Below, piece by piece: positions 50,815 through 59,378 of a DNA stretch of 64,000 nt (positions within the stretch are counted from its first letter, which is position 1; every line of letters begins with the position of its first letter). Source of the DNA: Thermoplasmata archaeon. Its GTDB lineage: Archaea; Thermoplasmatota; Thermoplasmata; Lutacidiplasmatales; UBA184. The stretch is from NCBI GenBank assembly GCA_022750195.1, contig JAKIWE010000005.1:1-64000 (forward strand). Direction: 5' to 3'. The notes beneath the pieces are model-generated. The model did no database searches. It was not told where the DNA came from and saw nothing but the letters and a program-made list of their open reading frames with translations. The translations under genes and the position numbers were made by a program.

Positions 50815-53211
50815 GTGCGCAACTCCCGAGTCCCTCTCGGCGCGATCTTTGCGGTCAGCCTACTCCTCCTGGGTGCGGCGCCCCTGCTAGCCGCCGTGAC
50901 CGCAAGGAATGCCGTTGCGGTGCCCGGCGGCTCGGCGCTGGGTAGCTTTGGCCCCTTGGCGAATCTCGACCCGGCGCATTCCCGCCTCGTCAACTTGACG
51001 CTGCGCAACGTTGCGTGGTCGCCCGAGCAGCGACTCTCTCTCGCTCAGGTCGCCGCCTCGCTTCCCGCGGATGTCGTCCAAGACCTGCTCGATGCCAACG
51101 AGAACGCATACCTCGCCGACCTCCCGATGGGCGCCGCCCACCGGATCGCCGCGATCATTCCGGAGTTCGCCCCCGCAGGCATCCAGCCCCTCAACTGCAT
51201 CATCAACTGCGCCGTGACCGCGGGCCTCCTAGGGTGCGCCGTTGGGATCGGCTTCGGCGCCCTCGGAGGCCCAGTGGGGGCCGGGGTCGGCTGTGTCGTG
51301 GTCGGACTTGCGGCCGGTCTGGGATTCTACTTCGGGACCCAGATGAGCGCCCAGGACTCGAACAACGACCAGGCGGTCAACTGGCTCCACGCCGAGATCA
51401 CCGTCCTCGGCAACGCGGCCAACACCACTGGTGGGTTCCTCGGGAACGCGATCCAACTGCTCAACTTCACCCAGAACTACTTCGACTCCCGGGCCGACTC
51501 GGCCGCCGTCTTCCAGCTCGGGAACTCCACCTTCAACGTCCTGCTCGACGAGGCCCAGTCCGGCACCGCGGCCCAGGCGATGGACATCCAGTGGGCCGCC
51601 GCTCAGAGCGTCGCCTCCGCGATGGCGTCCTTCCAGAGCTGGTACGTGGCCAACTTCGGACCCAACGGCCGGTTCAACTCCGTCCCGTCCCACTCGATCT
51701 CGCTGATTACCCTCTCGAGTACGTTCGACACGTACGACCCGACCACGGTGCCTCGCTGGGCCGCCGCGGACATCGAGATCATCGGAGGGTCGGCGAACCC
51801 GCAGTACGTCTACCTGGCCCACGATGCGATCATCGTCGGCGGACCCTGCACGACAACCTGCAATGGCAACACCTTCACCGTCAACGCGTGGCCCGTTGGG
51901 GGTGGGCCTGCCGTCCCGCTCACCCGCTGTACGGCCGGGAACACTACCTGCTGGCCCAACCCGGACCAGTTCGCTGGTCCGAGCGGGGTCTACAACGTCA
52001 CGCCGACCGGCAACTTCGTCTGGAAGCTGCTCATCTACGGCGGGGCCGACATCCAAACGGCGTCCAATTCAGGTCAGTTCAACGAGTGGGTCGTCGAGAC
52101 GGCCAACGTGTCCAGTGGAAACTATCACGAGGGCTCGGCGGCGTCGGCCGGGGCGAACGGCCACCAGACCGCGACGGTCACCTTCTTCTCGAATTCTTCC
52201 TGGAGCCCCGGCTACCCGAATGCCCTCCTGATCAAGTCGGCACAGGCGGCCCAGACCTACTGGGCTTTCCTCCGAGCTCTCGGGATCACCGACGCCACCC
52301 AGATCCCGGCGAATTGCGTCATCCCGACCCCAAATGAGGTCCTCCCGCCCGGCGTGGACCTCGGCAACCTCACCATTGCCGAGTACCAGTCGCTCTTCTA
52401 CGGATGGCTCTCGGGCCTCGCCACCTTCTACAACACGACGCTCAATGCGACCAACTTCTGCGGCACCCTCGGCCACCACGCCTTCCAGCTCGGAAGCGAT
52501 GGCTACTGGCCCCTCTTCGTCAACGTCACCCTCGCTGTCTACGTCCCGAACGCGACCCTCTACCCGGGTGAGACCTACGGGAACGTCTCCTCCTGGGCGT
52601 ATCCCCGATCCCAGGCGCTCGTCACCCCTCTTCTCGCGACCGTCCGGCTCCCGGTCGGCGCGCCGTTCAATATCCCCTCCAACGACCCGCTGGGGGTCTT
52701 CCTCGTCCAGAGGGGCGTCTGGCTCACCCTGCACGGGAACGGGACGAACGTCTCGATCCCGAATCCCATCTGCTCGACGGGGTGCTCCGGAACCGCGGGG
52801 CACGTCGAGGGTCCGCCGGGCCGGGTCGCGGAGGCAACCGTTCCCCTGGCTTCCCCGGCCGCCGGCGACGCCGTGTTCCTGTACTCGTGCATCGTCGGAG
52901 GCGTCCCGACCGCGAACTGTACGATTACGGTCCAGTCGATCAACCAGACCATCGTCGAGCAGAACGGGACGTGCGAGCCGCAGTGCGGCCTCAACCCCCC
53001 GCCGGGGTTTGCCTTCACTCTTCCGAACCCGTTCTCGCTGATCGCCAGTGCGTTCTGCGCGCTCCTGGGCCCGCTCCTTGGGCCGGGCTGCGCCGGTACG
53101 GTGAGCCTCGTCTTCGAGGTGTTGTTCGTCCTCGTAGTCGTGCTGGCAGTCGTCTGGATCGTTTCGAGGCTGTGGCCGGAACGGCGGAACAAGCGCGGGG
53201 GGTCGGCATGA
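50815..53211 (+). CDS. large secreted glycoprotein with glycine-zipper segment and C-terminal anchor
   Basis: The 798-residue protein has a signal peptide (AIFAVSLLLLGAAPLLAAV). Near residue 125-175 it has a long Gly/Ala-rich hydrophobic segment with paired cysteines (CIINC...GLLGCAVGIGFGALGG...GCVVVGLAAGLGFYFG). A long beta-rich body with many N-x-S/T sites follows, then a C-terminal hydrophobic anchor (VFEVLFVLVVVLAVVWIVSRL) and a basic tail. The internal hydrophobic stretch is reminiscent of fusion peptides or pore segments. As spike-like protein it would suit an enveloped archaeal virus; a host S-layer component is an alternative. The next gene follows at once. Confidence 0.6.
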   Translation: MRNSRVPLGAIFAVSLLLLGAAPLLAAVTARNAVAVPGGSALGSFGPLANLDPAHSRLVNLTLRNVAWSPEQRLSLAQVAASLPADVVQDLLDANENAYLADLPMGAAHRIAAIIPEFAPAGIQPLNCIINCAVTAGLLGCAVGIGFGALGGPVGAGVGCVVVGLAAGLGFYFGTQMSAQDSNNDQAVNWLHAEITVLGNAANTTGGFLGNAIQLLNFTQNYFDSRADSAAVFQLGNSTFNVLLDEAQSGTAAQAMDIQWAAAQSVASAMASFQSWYVANFGPNGRFNSVPSHSISLITLSSTFDTYDPTTVPRWAAADIEIIGGSANPQYVYLAHDAIIVGGPCTTTCNGNTFTVNAWPVGGGPAVPLTRCTAGNTTCWPNPDQFAGPSGVYNVTPTGNFVWKLLIYGGADIQTASNSGQFNEWVVETANVSSGNYHEGSAASAGANGHQTATVTFFSNSSWSPGYPNALLIKSAQAAQTYWAFLRALGITDATQIPANCVIPTPNEVLPPGVDLGNLTIAEYQSLFYGWLSGLATFYNTTLNATNFCGTLGHHAFQLGSDGYWPLFVNVTLAVYVPNATLYPGETYGNVSSWAYPRSQALVTPLLATVRLPVGAPFNIPSNDPLGVFLVQRGVWLTLHGNGTNVSIPNPICSTGCSGTAGHVEGPPGRVAEATVPLASPAAGDAVFLYSCIVGGVPTANCTITVQSINQTIVEQNGTCEPQCGLNPPPGFAFTLPNPFSLIASAFCALLGPLLGPGCAGTVSLVFEVLFVLVVVLAVVWIVSRLWPERRNKRGGSA

Positions 53212-53502
53212 ATGGACCTCGGAACGGTTCTTGCAGCGCTCTCCCCGTTCGCGGTCTACATCGCAGTCGGGCTCATCCTGCTGCTTCTCGTCGCCGAGGC
53301 CCGGGGATCCTGGCGTCGGGTGGGGACCACCTCGCACCGGTCTTCTCTCGGAGCGTTCGGCACCCTCGTAGTCCTCGCCACCCTCGGCGTATTTCTCGTG
53401 GCGGAGGGGTGGGCCTGGCTCGGAGGGCTCGTCCTCGCGGTGGTCCTGCTCGCGCTCATCGTCTGGGCCTTTTCGGCGTCGTCCCGCCGTCGGGGGCGGT
53501 GA
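53212..53502 (+). CDS. small membrane protein with about three spans
   Basis: The 96-residue protein consists of hydrophobic helices (AVYIAVGLILLLLVAEA, GAFGTLVVLATLGVFLVAEG, WLGGLVLAVVLLALIVWAF) linked by short basic loops. It begins immediately after the glycoprotein stop, so the two are co-translated. Size and topology resemble the small internal membrane protein of pleolipoviruses, but no sequence match is claimed. Confidence 0.55.
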   Translation: MDLGTVLAALSPFAVYIAVGLILLLLVAEARGSWRRVGTTSHRSSLGAFGTLVVLATLGVFLVAEGWAWLGGLVLAVVLLALIVWAFSASSRRRGR

Positions 53503-53505
53503 CGG

Positions 53506-53634
53506 ATGCCGAGACGTCGGCGAGTCCGTCTTTCGCAACGGGGGTGGGACCTGGTGATCGAGGGAACGGTGATCGTGACGAGCACGATCATCGCGTCGCT
53601 GATCCTCGCGTTCCTTCTCGGGAGGCCATTGTGA
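53506..53634 (+). CDS. very small single-span membrane protein
   Basis: This 42-residue frame starts at ATG 53506, 3 bases after the preceding stop, and ends at TGA 53634. It reads a basic N-terminus (MPRRRRVRLSQRG) and one membrane helix (VIVTSTIIASLILAFLLG). Position in a tight operon and a clean helix support it. A 67-base gap follows. Confidence 0.4.
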   Translation: MPRRRRVRLSQRGWDLVIEGTVIVTSTIIASLILAFLLGRPL

Positions 53635-53701
53635 GCCGGCTTCCCGGAGTTTCTCCCCGGCCTGCGTGTTACGCTCCTTCGGAATCGAGGGAGGAGGACC
53701 G

Positions 53702-54013
53702 ATGAACGGAGACGCACGGGCGGGAAGCAACGCGGGGCCTACTGAGGAACGGCGATGGCTGGCGAGGAACAATCGAGAGGGAGCCGGCAGAGGGCGAAGA
53801 GCCCTGCGCCGCTCCCGAATGGGAATGAGCGCGGCGCACGCCGCGGTTCTCATCATGGGCCTCCTAGTTCTGGCCGCGGGTCTCTACCTTCTGGTCGCGA
53901 ACGGGAGCATCTTCGCCGGGCCCGCGATCGCCCTGCCGATCATCGGCTTGATCCTCGTCTTCCTGGGTCTCGCCGAGACCTTCGTCTCGGACAGCCGGGC
54001 CCGGAGAACCTGA
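53702..54013 (+). CDS. small membrane protein, two spans
   Basis: The 103-residue protein has a charged N-terminus (about 48 residues, many Arg), then two hydrophobic helices (AAVLIMGLLVLAAGLYLLVA and GPAIALPIIGLILVFLGLAE). ATG 53702 follows a GGAGGAGG ribosome-binding site. No family is recognised. Confidence 0.5.
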   Translation: MNGDARAGSNAGPTEERRWLARNNREGAGRGRRALRRSRMGMSAAHAAVLIMGLLVLAAGLYLLVANGSIFAGPAIALPIIGLILVFLGLAETFVSDSRARRT

Positions 54014-54037
54014 GGCGGCGCCTCAGGAGGGATCGAG

Positions 54038-54388
54038 ATGCCTCGGCGTCGGAAGCTGAACTCAGAGTCCTCGAAGCAGGAGTTCGAGCGGCGCTACGAG
54101 GCCGAGGGCTACTCCAAGGAACGAGCGGATCGCATCTACGGGGCGACTGTCGAGAAGGTCGCCGAGGAGCAGGCCGAGCACGAGCCAAGCGGGATCAAGG
54201 TCGAGCACGTCAAGGGTCACATCGCCTTCTCCGACAGGGGCCGACGCTACCGCGTGCGGCCCCACCAGGCTCGGGTGCGGGCCCATGCCCAATCCCACAG
54301 CCGGGGGCATCACCGGGGCCCCTGTGACGCGGCCTGCCGCCGCGGACAAAGGTCCCATCCGCATGGCGAGAGCAAACGGGCGACATGA
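54038..54388 (+). CDS. small basic His/Arg-rich protein
   Basis: The 116-residue protein begins with a helical charged half (SSKQEFERRYEAEGYSKERADRIYGATVEKVAEEQAEHE). A basic His-rich tail (HQARVRAHAQSHSRGHHRG..C..CRRG) follows that could bind nucleic acid or metal. ATG 54038 follows GGAGG. Its stop overlaps the next start by four bases (ATGA). Confidence 0.5.
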   Translation: MPRRRKLNSESSKQEFERRYEAEGYSKERADRIYGATVEKVAEEQAEHEPSGIKVEHVKGHIAFSDRGRRYRVRPHQARVRAHAQSHSRGHHRGPCDAACRRGQRSHPHGESKRAT

Positions 54389-55917
54389 GAGGCGCTAGCC
54401 CCGCCTTCCTCCTTGGGGTGGTTGTCATCGCGGTTCTCCTCGCGGGTAGCGGCACCGCCCGGGCTGACCTAGTCGTCGGAGGAAAGGCGGTCCTGCCCGG
54501 CGCCTGGGCCGTCCCATACGGGCAGGGCGGCTCTCCAGCGGGGAAGAGCGTGTTCGGTGACGGTGACCTCGTCTACGACACCGAGATCCAGGTCTACGTC
54601 CTTTACTCGGGGAGCGCCCCCGTCCCGCTCCAGGTCTCTCTTGAGCAGTACGACCCGGGGACGATCACTCAATACGTCAACCAGACCCAGGGCAACGCGA
54701 CCACCCTGGTCCCGGTCGAGGTTCCAGCGCGCCTCAACGCCCAGTGGTCCAACCAGTCAGCGACGCTCGTTCCTGGACAGCTCACGATCCTCACGGTGCA
54801 GGTTCCGACTGCCTCCTCGGAGCGGCATCTGCAGCTTACGGTAGGCAACGCCGCCTGGTCGCTCATGCACCTCACCCCTACCGGGAGCTCGCTGGCAGGC
54901 ATCTATTCGGCCTACGGGCTCGACGCCGCACTCCTGCTCGAGGCGGCCGTGACGGCCGCCGTGTTCCTAGGATTCGCCGCGGTCGCTCGGGGGCTCGCCC
55001 GGCGGATCCACCGTCCACCGAAGGTCCCCGTTTGGTGGCCGGCGAGTTGGGTCGGCCTACCCCTCCTGTTCTTCTTTGCCGACTACGTGCCGACGAACCA
55101 GTTCCTGGGCTCGCTCACACCGTTCGCCTACCCATTCTTCCTCGGTGTGGCGGCCTTCCCCTACCTCCCACGACTCTGGAAGGAGTTCGAGTGGGCCGAG
55201 TTCAATGGGTTCCGAGCTCGCTCCTCCACCGAGGCCGTGATCCCGAAGGCAGTCCTCCCGGTAGTTCGAACCAAGGAGGGACTCCGGTGCGCGCCGGAGA
55301 CGTGGCGTGAGGCGGTCTACACGCTGTTCGGTGCCCCGCTCCCGGAGGTGCGCATGGAGGTCGTGCGTTCGGACGGGATGTCGCTCAAACTCGAGCCCTC
55401 GGGGCTGCCCGCGACTTGCCCGCTGCCCCCTTGGTACGCATCGGACGTCGACCTCGTCTTCTGGTACGACGCTCGCCGAGGTCTGAACCGGAGACGGCAC
55501 CGGCTGCGGTGGTTCCGCGAGGAGACAATCGGGGAGGCCGCGAAGGGCCCCGCTAGCGATCTCCCGCCTCCGGTTCGATCAACGCGCCGTTGGGATCCCC
55601 ACCTTGAGGCGGGAACGCTACAGGGCTCGTTTCCGCCGATCCGAGAGGTCGCGGAGTTCCTTGCCGGGGTCCGCTCCGTCGAGCAGGAAGCCCTGGACCA
55701 TGAGGTCGATCGGCTGACCATCGCGGAACTGCGCGGCGAGCAGCTCCGACGCGCCCGGGAGGCGTCAACCGAATTGCTGGAGGTCGCGCTGCGTGCCTAT
55801 TGGCGCACGGGGCACCGCCTCGATCGCGAGCAGCTGACGGAGCTGGTCCGCGTCTATGGGAGGGACCGTGAGAAAGGTTCGGGAGAAACCGGAGCTCGAG
55901 ACACCTCCGCAGCGTGA
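54385..55917 (+). CDS. membrane protein with secreted N-terminal domain and cytosolic C-terminal half
   Basis: The 510-residue protein has a signal peptide (AFLLGVVVIAVLLAGSGTARA) and an outer beta-rich domain of about 150 residues with N-x-S/T sites. Several hydrophobic segments (about residues 175-265) come next. The cytosolic half of about 240 residues contains helical Glu/Arg stretches near the end (VEQEALDHEVDRLTIAELRGEQLRRAREASTELLEV). It has no recognised family. Its position between small membrane proteins and the ATPase suggests a structural or DNA-transfer role. Confidence 0.55.
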   Translation: MRGASPAFLLGVVVIAVLLAGSGTARADLVVGGKAVLPGAWAVPYGQGGSPAGKSVFGDGDLVYDTEIQVYVLYSGSAPVPLQVSLEQYDPGTITQYVNQTQGNATTLVPVEVPARLNAQWSNQSATLVPGQLTILTVQVPTASSERHLQLTVGNAAWSLMHLTPTGSSLAGIYSAYGLDAALLLEAAVTAAVFLGFAAVARGLARRIHRPPKVPVWWPASWVGLPLLFFFADYVPTNQFLGSLTPFAYPFFLGVAAFPYLPRLWKEFEWAEFNGFRARSSTEAVIPKAVLPVVRTKEGLRCAPETWREAVYTLFGAPLPEVRMEVVRSDGMSLKLEPSGLPATCPLPPWYASDVDLVFWYDARRGLNRRRHRLRWFREETIGEAAKGPASDLPPPVRSTRRWDPHLEAGTLQGSFPPIREVAEFLAGVRSVEQEALDHEVDRLTIAELRGEQLRRAREASTELLEVALRAYWRTGHRLDREQLTELVRVYGRDREKGSGETGARDTSAA

Positions 55918-56473
55918 GGCCCGGGTCCTCCGGCAAGCTCTTGCCGCCCTGATCTCGGCCCGGAAGGAGCTGGCGGAGAAGGGCCAACTCCTGAGGGAGC
56001 TCGAAGGGAGGCTCAACCTGCTCGATCGCTCCCTCAAGCATTCGACGGGGTTGACGTCGGCTTCCGACGTCTTCGAGGGTGGGTTAGGTCGTCGGGCGGC
56101 CGTCGAGCAGTACAGGAACACGAATCTCGCCCGGTTCATGCGGAGCGTCAACGAACTCGGAGTGGAGAGCCGGGAGCACGGGCGAGAGGTGGCCCGGTTC
56201 TCTATCCGGACGGCGGTCCGGGCTGACCTGGCGTGCCTCTTCGCCGCTGCGCCCAGGTCCGTTGAGGAGGCGGAGCTCCGGGATCTCCTGCGCGTTCTTC
56301 TTTCCAATCCGGCGTCGGCGTGCGTCCTGGCCGGCACCGAGCCCTGGCACGAACGGTTCCGGGAGGACCTCATCAACCTGGCCCTGAATGCCGGCGTTGA
56401 GACATCGACCTGGGAGTTTGTTCGGCGATCGGCGGAGGAGACGGAGGTCCGGACGCGTGAGGCGTCGGGCTGA
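55856..56473 (+). CDS. coiled-coil hypothetical protein
   Basis: The 205-residue protein has an N-terminal coiled-coil (about residues 20-60: REARVLRQALAALISARKELAEKGQLLRELEGRLNLLDR) and a mixed helical second half. No membrane segment is seen. It overlaps the end of the previous gene by 62 bases; GTG 55868 is a second start that still overlaps. The position just before the ATPase suggests a partner of it. Confidence 0.5.
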   Translation: MGGTVRKVREKPELETPPQREARVLRQALAALISARKELAEKGQLLRELEGRLNLLDRSLKHSTGLTSASDVFEGGLGRRAAVEQYRNTNLARFMRSVNELGVESREHGREVARFSIRTAVRADLACLFAAAPRSVEEAELRDLLRVLLSNPASACVLAGTEPWHERFREDLINLALNAGVETSTWEFVRRSAEETEVRTREASG

Positions 56474-56555
56474 CGGTCCTCCACTCGGGGGAGCCGCCTC
56501 GACGCAGGGATCTCCACCCTCGAACAAGAGCCGTTCCGCGGAGGGCCCCTCAGAG

Positions 56556-57509
56556 TTGCGTTTGGTGAAGGGATCGAAAGAAGCCAATCCATCACCCTCG
56601 GGACACCCACCGGCGGGGTTCTCGACCGGGTCAAGCTGCTGGTGCGGCGAGTCGCACCCGCCGGAAAGCGGAACTGGGAACCTTCTGTTCCATCTCTACG
56701 GCCACGTCGAGACCCGGTCGGTGCGACCCGAGGCGGTCTGGGGGCACTGGATCGCTGAGTGGCGCCGGAGAATCAAGGAAGACTGGGACGTCATGATCGT
56801 GATCGACGGAGAGCGGGGATCGGGCAAGTCCGCCCTTGCCCAGGAGATCGGTCGACGGATGGACACGGGCTTCTCGTCGCGTCAAGTCGCTCTGAGCGCT
56901 CGTGAGATGCTGCGACTCTACGGAACCCTCCACCGTGGAGAAGTCGCGGTCTACGACGAGTCTGCCCTAGGCCTCCTCTCCCGGGCATTCATGAGCGAGG
57001 AGGCGATTGCCCTAGTCCAGGCTGCACTGATCGGGCGCAAGCTTGGGATCACGACCGTTCTGGCGATTCCGGACCTCATGCTCCTGGACGTCGCTTTCCG
57101 CGAATCGATCCTGAAGTACCGGATTACGGTCGAGAGCGGCGACGAGGGGGTGCGCGGCATCGGTTGGGTGCATGTCCGTCAGTTCTCGCCTCGGTACCGT
57201 CGAACCGACCGGCGCGGCCTCTACCTCGATCGGGACTGGAACCCGCTGTGCTGGAAAGACCCTCGGGGGTCAGTGCTTTGGACCGAATACCTGGCCCGGG
57301 CGGACCGAACGGCCCGCGAGTTCGCTCTGCGGAAGGCGGAGGAGCTAGGGCAACGCGAGCGCTCCCGCGGACGTACAGCTCCGGAGGAGATTCGCGAAGC
57401 GCTCGGACAGGGGAAAACCGATCGATGGATCGCCCGAAACCTTCGGGTAGGCCGAGAACGAGTAGTCAGGCTGCGACGGAAAGGTCTCGAATCAACACCG
57501 GAGGATTGA
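56556..57509 (+). CDS. P-loop ATPase with C-terminal helix-turn-helix (virion/plasmid ATPase type)
   Basis: The protein of about 317 residues has a Walker A (DGERGSGKSALAQEIG, Lys91 with this start) and a Walker B (GEVAVYDESALG). A third box is LGITTVLAIPDLMLLD, and a C-terminal Arg-rich HTH-like segment (KTDRWIARNLRVGRERVVRLRR) follows. It is not an ABC or typical AAA protein. The order and size recall DNA-transfer or genome-packaging ATPases of archaeal viruses and plasmids. The start is uncertain: TTG 56556 follows GGAGGG, and an in-frame ATG at 56793 would cut into a conserved-looking segment. Confidence 0.55.
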   Translation: MRLVKGSKEANPSPSGHPPAGFSTGSSCWCGESHPPESGTGNLLFHLYGHVETRSVRPEAVWGHWIAEWRRRIKEDWDVMIVIDGERGSGKSALAQEIGRRMDTGFSSRQVALSAREMLRLYGTLHRGEVAVYDESALGLLSRAFMSEEAIALVQAALIGRKLGITTVLAIPDLMLLDVAFRESILKYRITVESGDEGVRGIGWVHVRQFSPRYRRTDRRGLYLDRDWNPLCWKDPRGSVLWTEYLARADRTAREFALRKAEELGQRERSRGRTAPEEIREALGQGKTDRWIARNLRVGRERVVRLRRKGLESTPED

Positions 57510-57622
57510 GCTCAGCTCAAGCGCCCTGGGGCGGCACCGGTGCCACTCTTGACGAGGAACAGTGGCTCTGCGGTGCCACTGACTCTGGCAACCGTCCAAG
57601 GCGCGCCGGTCGAGTCGGCGCG

Positions 57623-58117
57623 CTACTCAGGCAGGGGATGACGCTCGAGCGCGAGGCGTCCGTGGAGGTTCGTGGCGGTAAGCACCTGCCCATTGCCGAT
57701 GCTGAGCACGAGAATCTCCCCCAGCGCAAGTTTGTGAGGAAGCATGGCCGCGAGAACCCCGGGGTCGGACGGAGTCGGCCCCATCGGGGCATCGCCCTGG
57801 CGAGAGTCTTCGGCTCTGGCGGCTCCACCCGCTGGCCGCGTCTGTTTGGAGGTGCTCTCAGGGTTCTTGCCGATTCGGTAGGTCTTTTCCAGCCCAACCC
57901 GGGTCGCCTTGATGTCGCCTCGCCCCGCCAACTGACGCAGCGCAAGGTAGATGGAGTTCTGGTGGAACTTCTTCCCGCTCGATTTGGCGATCCTCTTCGC
58001 GATCTTCGAGGTCGAGAGAGAGGCTGACGGACCAAGGGAGCGGAGCTCGGCGAGGATCCATTTCTGGGCTCCGCGAGGCTCCTTAGACGTCTTCGCCCTC
58101 CTGGGGGACATAGACAC
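57623..58117 (-). CDS. winged-helix-like DNA-binding protein
   Basis: The 164-residue protein has a basic N-terminus and a winged-helix-like segment. Its helices are QKWILAELRSLG and STSKIAKRIAKSSGKKFHQNSIYLALRQLAGRGDI, followed by a wing (KATRVGLEKTYRIG). A second part (LALGEILVLSIGNGQVLTATNL) may be a small ligand or dimer domain. It probably regulates a nearby operon. It faces the ATPase gene across a 113-base gap. Confidence 0.6.
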   Translation of the reverse strand: MSMSPRRAKTSKEPRGAQKWILAELRSLGPSASLSTSKIAKRIAKSSGKKFHQNSIYLALRQLAGRGDIKATRVGLEKTYRIGKNPESTSKQTRPAGGAARAEDSRQGDAPMGPTPSDPGVLAAMLPHKLALGEILVLSIGNGQVLTATNLHGRLALERHPLPE

Positions 58118-58585
58118 GCTCAGGGAGTGCGACTTGTAAAGCTCTCCGGTAACGGGGGTGGAGCCCGCGATCCTCGGGACTCCGGGCGGGTAGGGTAAGG
58201 CGTCGGTTCGGTTATCGACCGGCCCGCGAGGTCGACGGCCACACGAATGCTGCCTTTGAAGTCAGAATTCCCAGGGATGAGTACCCGTGACCGAAGTCCC
58301 ACCCCCGGAACGTCCCCCGCCCGCTCGACAGAGACCGTAGGGCCGGGACCTAAGGGGTGGGTTTAGGCTCAGGTCGCCCGGCGACTTGAATCCAGTCGCG
58401 CGTCGATTGCCCCGAGTGGATTCACTCCATAACAGGGGCGAACAAGCCCCGAGCGGGCTACACGGAGCCAGGATCACGGAGGCCCCGTTACAAGACCTGC
58501 CCATCCCGAGAGGGTCGGGCTTACCAGGAGACCCCAAAGGGCGAGGGCACTTCTTTCTATCCGCTCAGGAGGTTGCGAATCCTCG
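58118..58585. other. 468-base intergenic region with hairpins, no gene seen
   Basis: No coding frame or RNA gene is convincing here. The stretch contains a 6-bp hairpin, GCGACT (58381-58386) with AGTCGC (58394-58399) around a 7-base loop. Several GC-rich inverted pieces near 58180-58250 add to it. It holds the divergent promoters of the winged-helix gene and AbiV gene. The structure may be a small RNA or regulatory leader, but I found no family match. Confidence 0.35.
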
Positions 58586-59308
58586 GTGGCGCCCCAAGCG
58601 ACCTCGGAGGCAGCGGCAGCCACTGCGGCGGCGGCGGCGCTCACCAACGCGTCAAGGTTACTCGCTGCCGGACGTCTCCTGTACGAGAGGGCAGAGTTCC
58701 AGCCGACGGCTTGTTCGCTGCTGGCCCTTGCCCATGAAGAACTCGGAAAGTCAATCCTCTTTCAGGTTATTGCCGAGGGAAAAGCTGATCTCCGTACGCG
58801 ATTGGAGAACGCGAACGGGGGCCTCCGCCGTCTGCTTGTCGACGATCACGGGGGAAAGTTCGACTTGGCCGTCGGGGTAATCGTTCATGAAGGCCTAGAA
58901 AGCGCGGTCTTTGACGCGTTTGAGCACTTCCTTCATCGTCACCTTTCAGGGGATGAGAGCCGTACGGTAGGCTCGAGCCTTTTAGGGAACCGGATTCGGA
59001 CGGAACTCGCAGAAGGCGGCCTGCTCTCCGCAATCGAGTCCGAACTCGGATCGAGTCGAGCAAACTCGCTTGTCGGACTGGTGGAGGAAATGACCGACTG
59101 GGCGACCTCCGAGTATGATGGACTCGCGAGCATCAAGCTCCGAGGGCTTTACGTCGATCTTGATCCTGAATCCTCAGAGATTTTGACCCCTGAAGGGGTC
59201 GACCTTCCGGACTTCCAACTCCTCGCCAAACGGTTGGAGTCCGCGATCCAGAGGCTCGGAACCGTACGGATTCGCCCATCGCAGGACGCGCCGAGCCGAC
59301 CGTCGTAG
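58586..59308 (+). CDS. AbiV-family abortive-infection protein
   Basis: The 240-residue protein has the AbiV layout: an Ala-rich first helix, then 'NASRLLAAGRLLYERAEFQPTACSLLALAHEELGKSILF', where the buried A.EELGK segment is typical. A mainly helical C-terminus follows. In lactococci AbiV blocks phage translation by interacting with a phage protein; in archaea its target is not known. A GTG start at 58586 follows AGGAGG by 13 bases. It is convergent with an OLD-like ATPase gene. Confidence 0.75.
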   Translation: MAPQATSEAAAATAAAAALTNASRLLAAGRLLYERAEFQPTACSLLALAHEELGKSILFQVIAEGKADLRTRLENANGGLRRLLVDDHGGKFDLAVGVIVHEGLESAVFDAFEHFLHRHLSGDESRTVGSSLLGNRIRTELAEGGLLSAIESELGSSRANSLVGLVEEMTDWATSEYDGLASIKLRGLYVDLDPESSEILTPEGVDLPDFQLLAKRLESAIQRLGTVRIRPSQDAPSRPS

Positions 59309-59378
59309 CCGACGATCTTTCCGGGGATAGATGGGGGATCGCTGGCCGGAGATTCGGTGAGCGACCCGGCGCTCGTCC

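Noticed and set aside
58381-58440. Possible tRNA
   Set aside because: A 6-bp stem with a 7-base loop resembles a T-arm, but the loop does not match TTCRANY and no acceptor or anticodon arm can be built.
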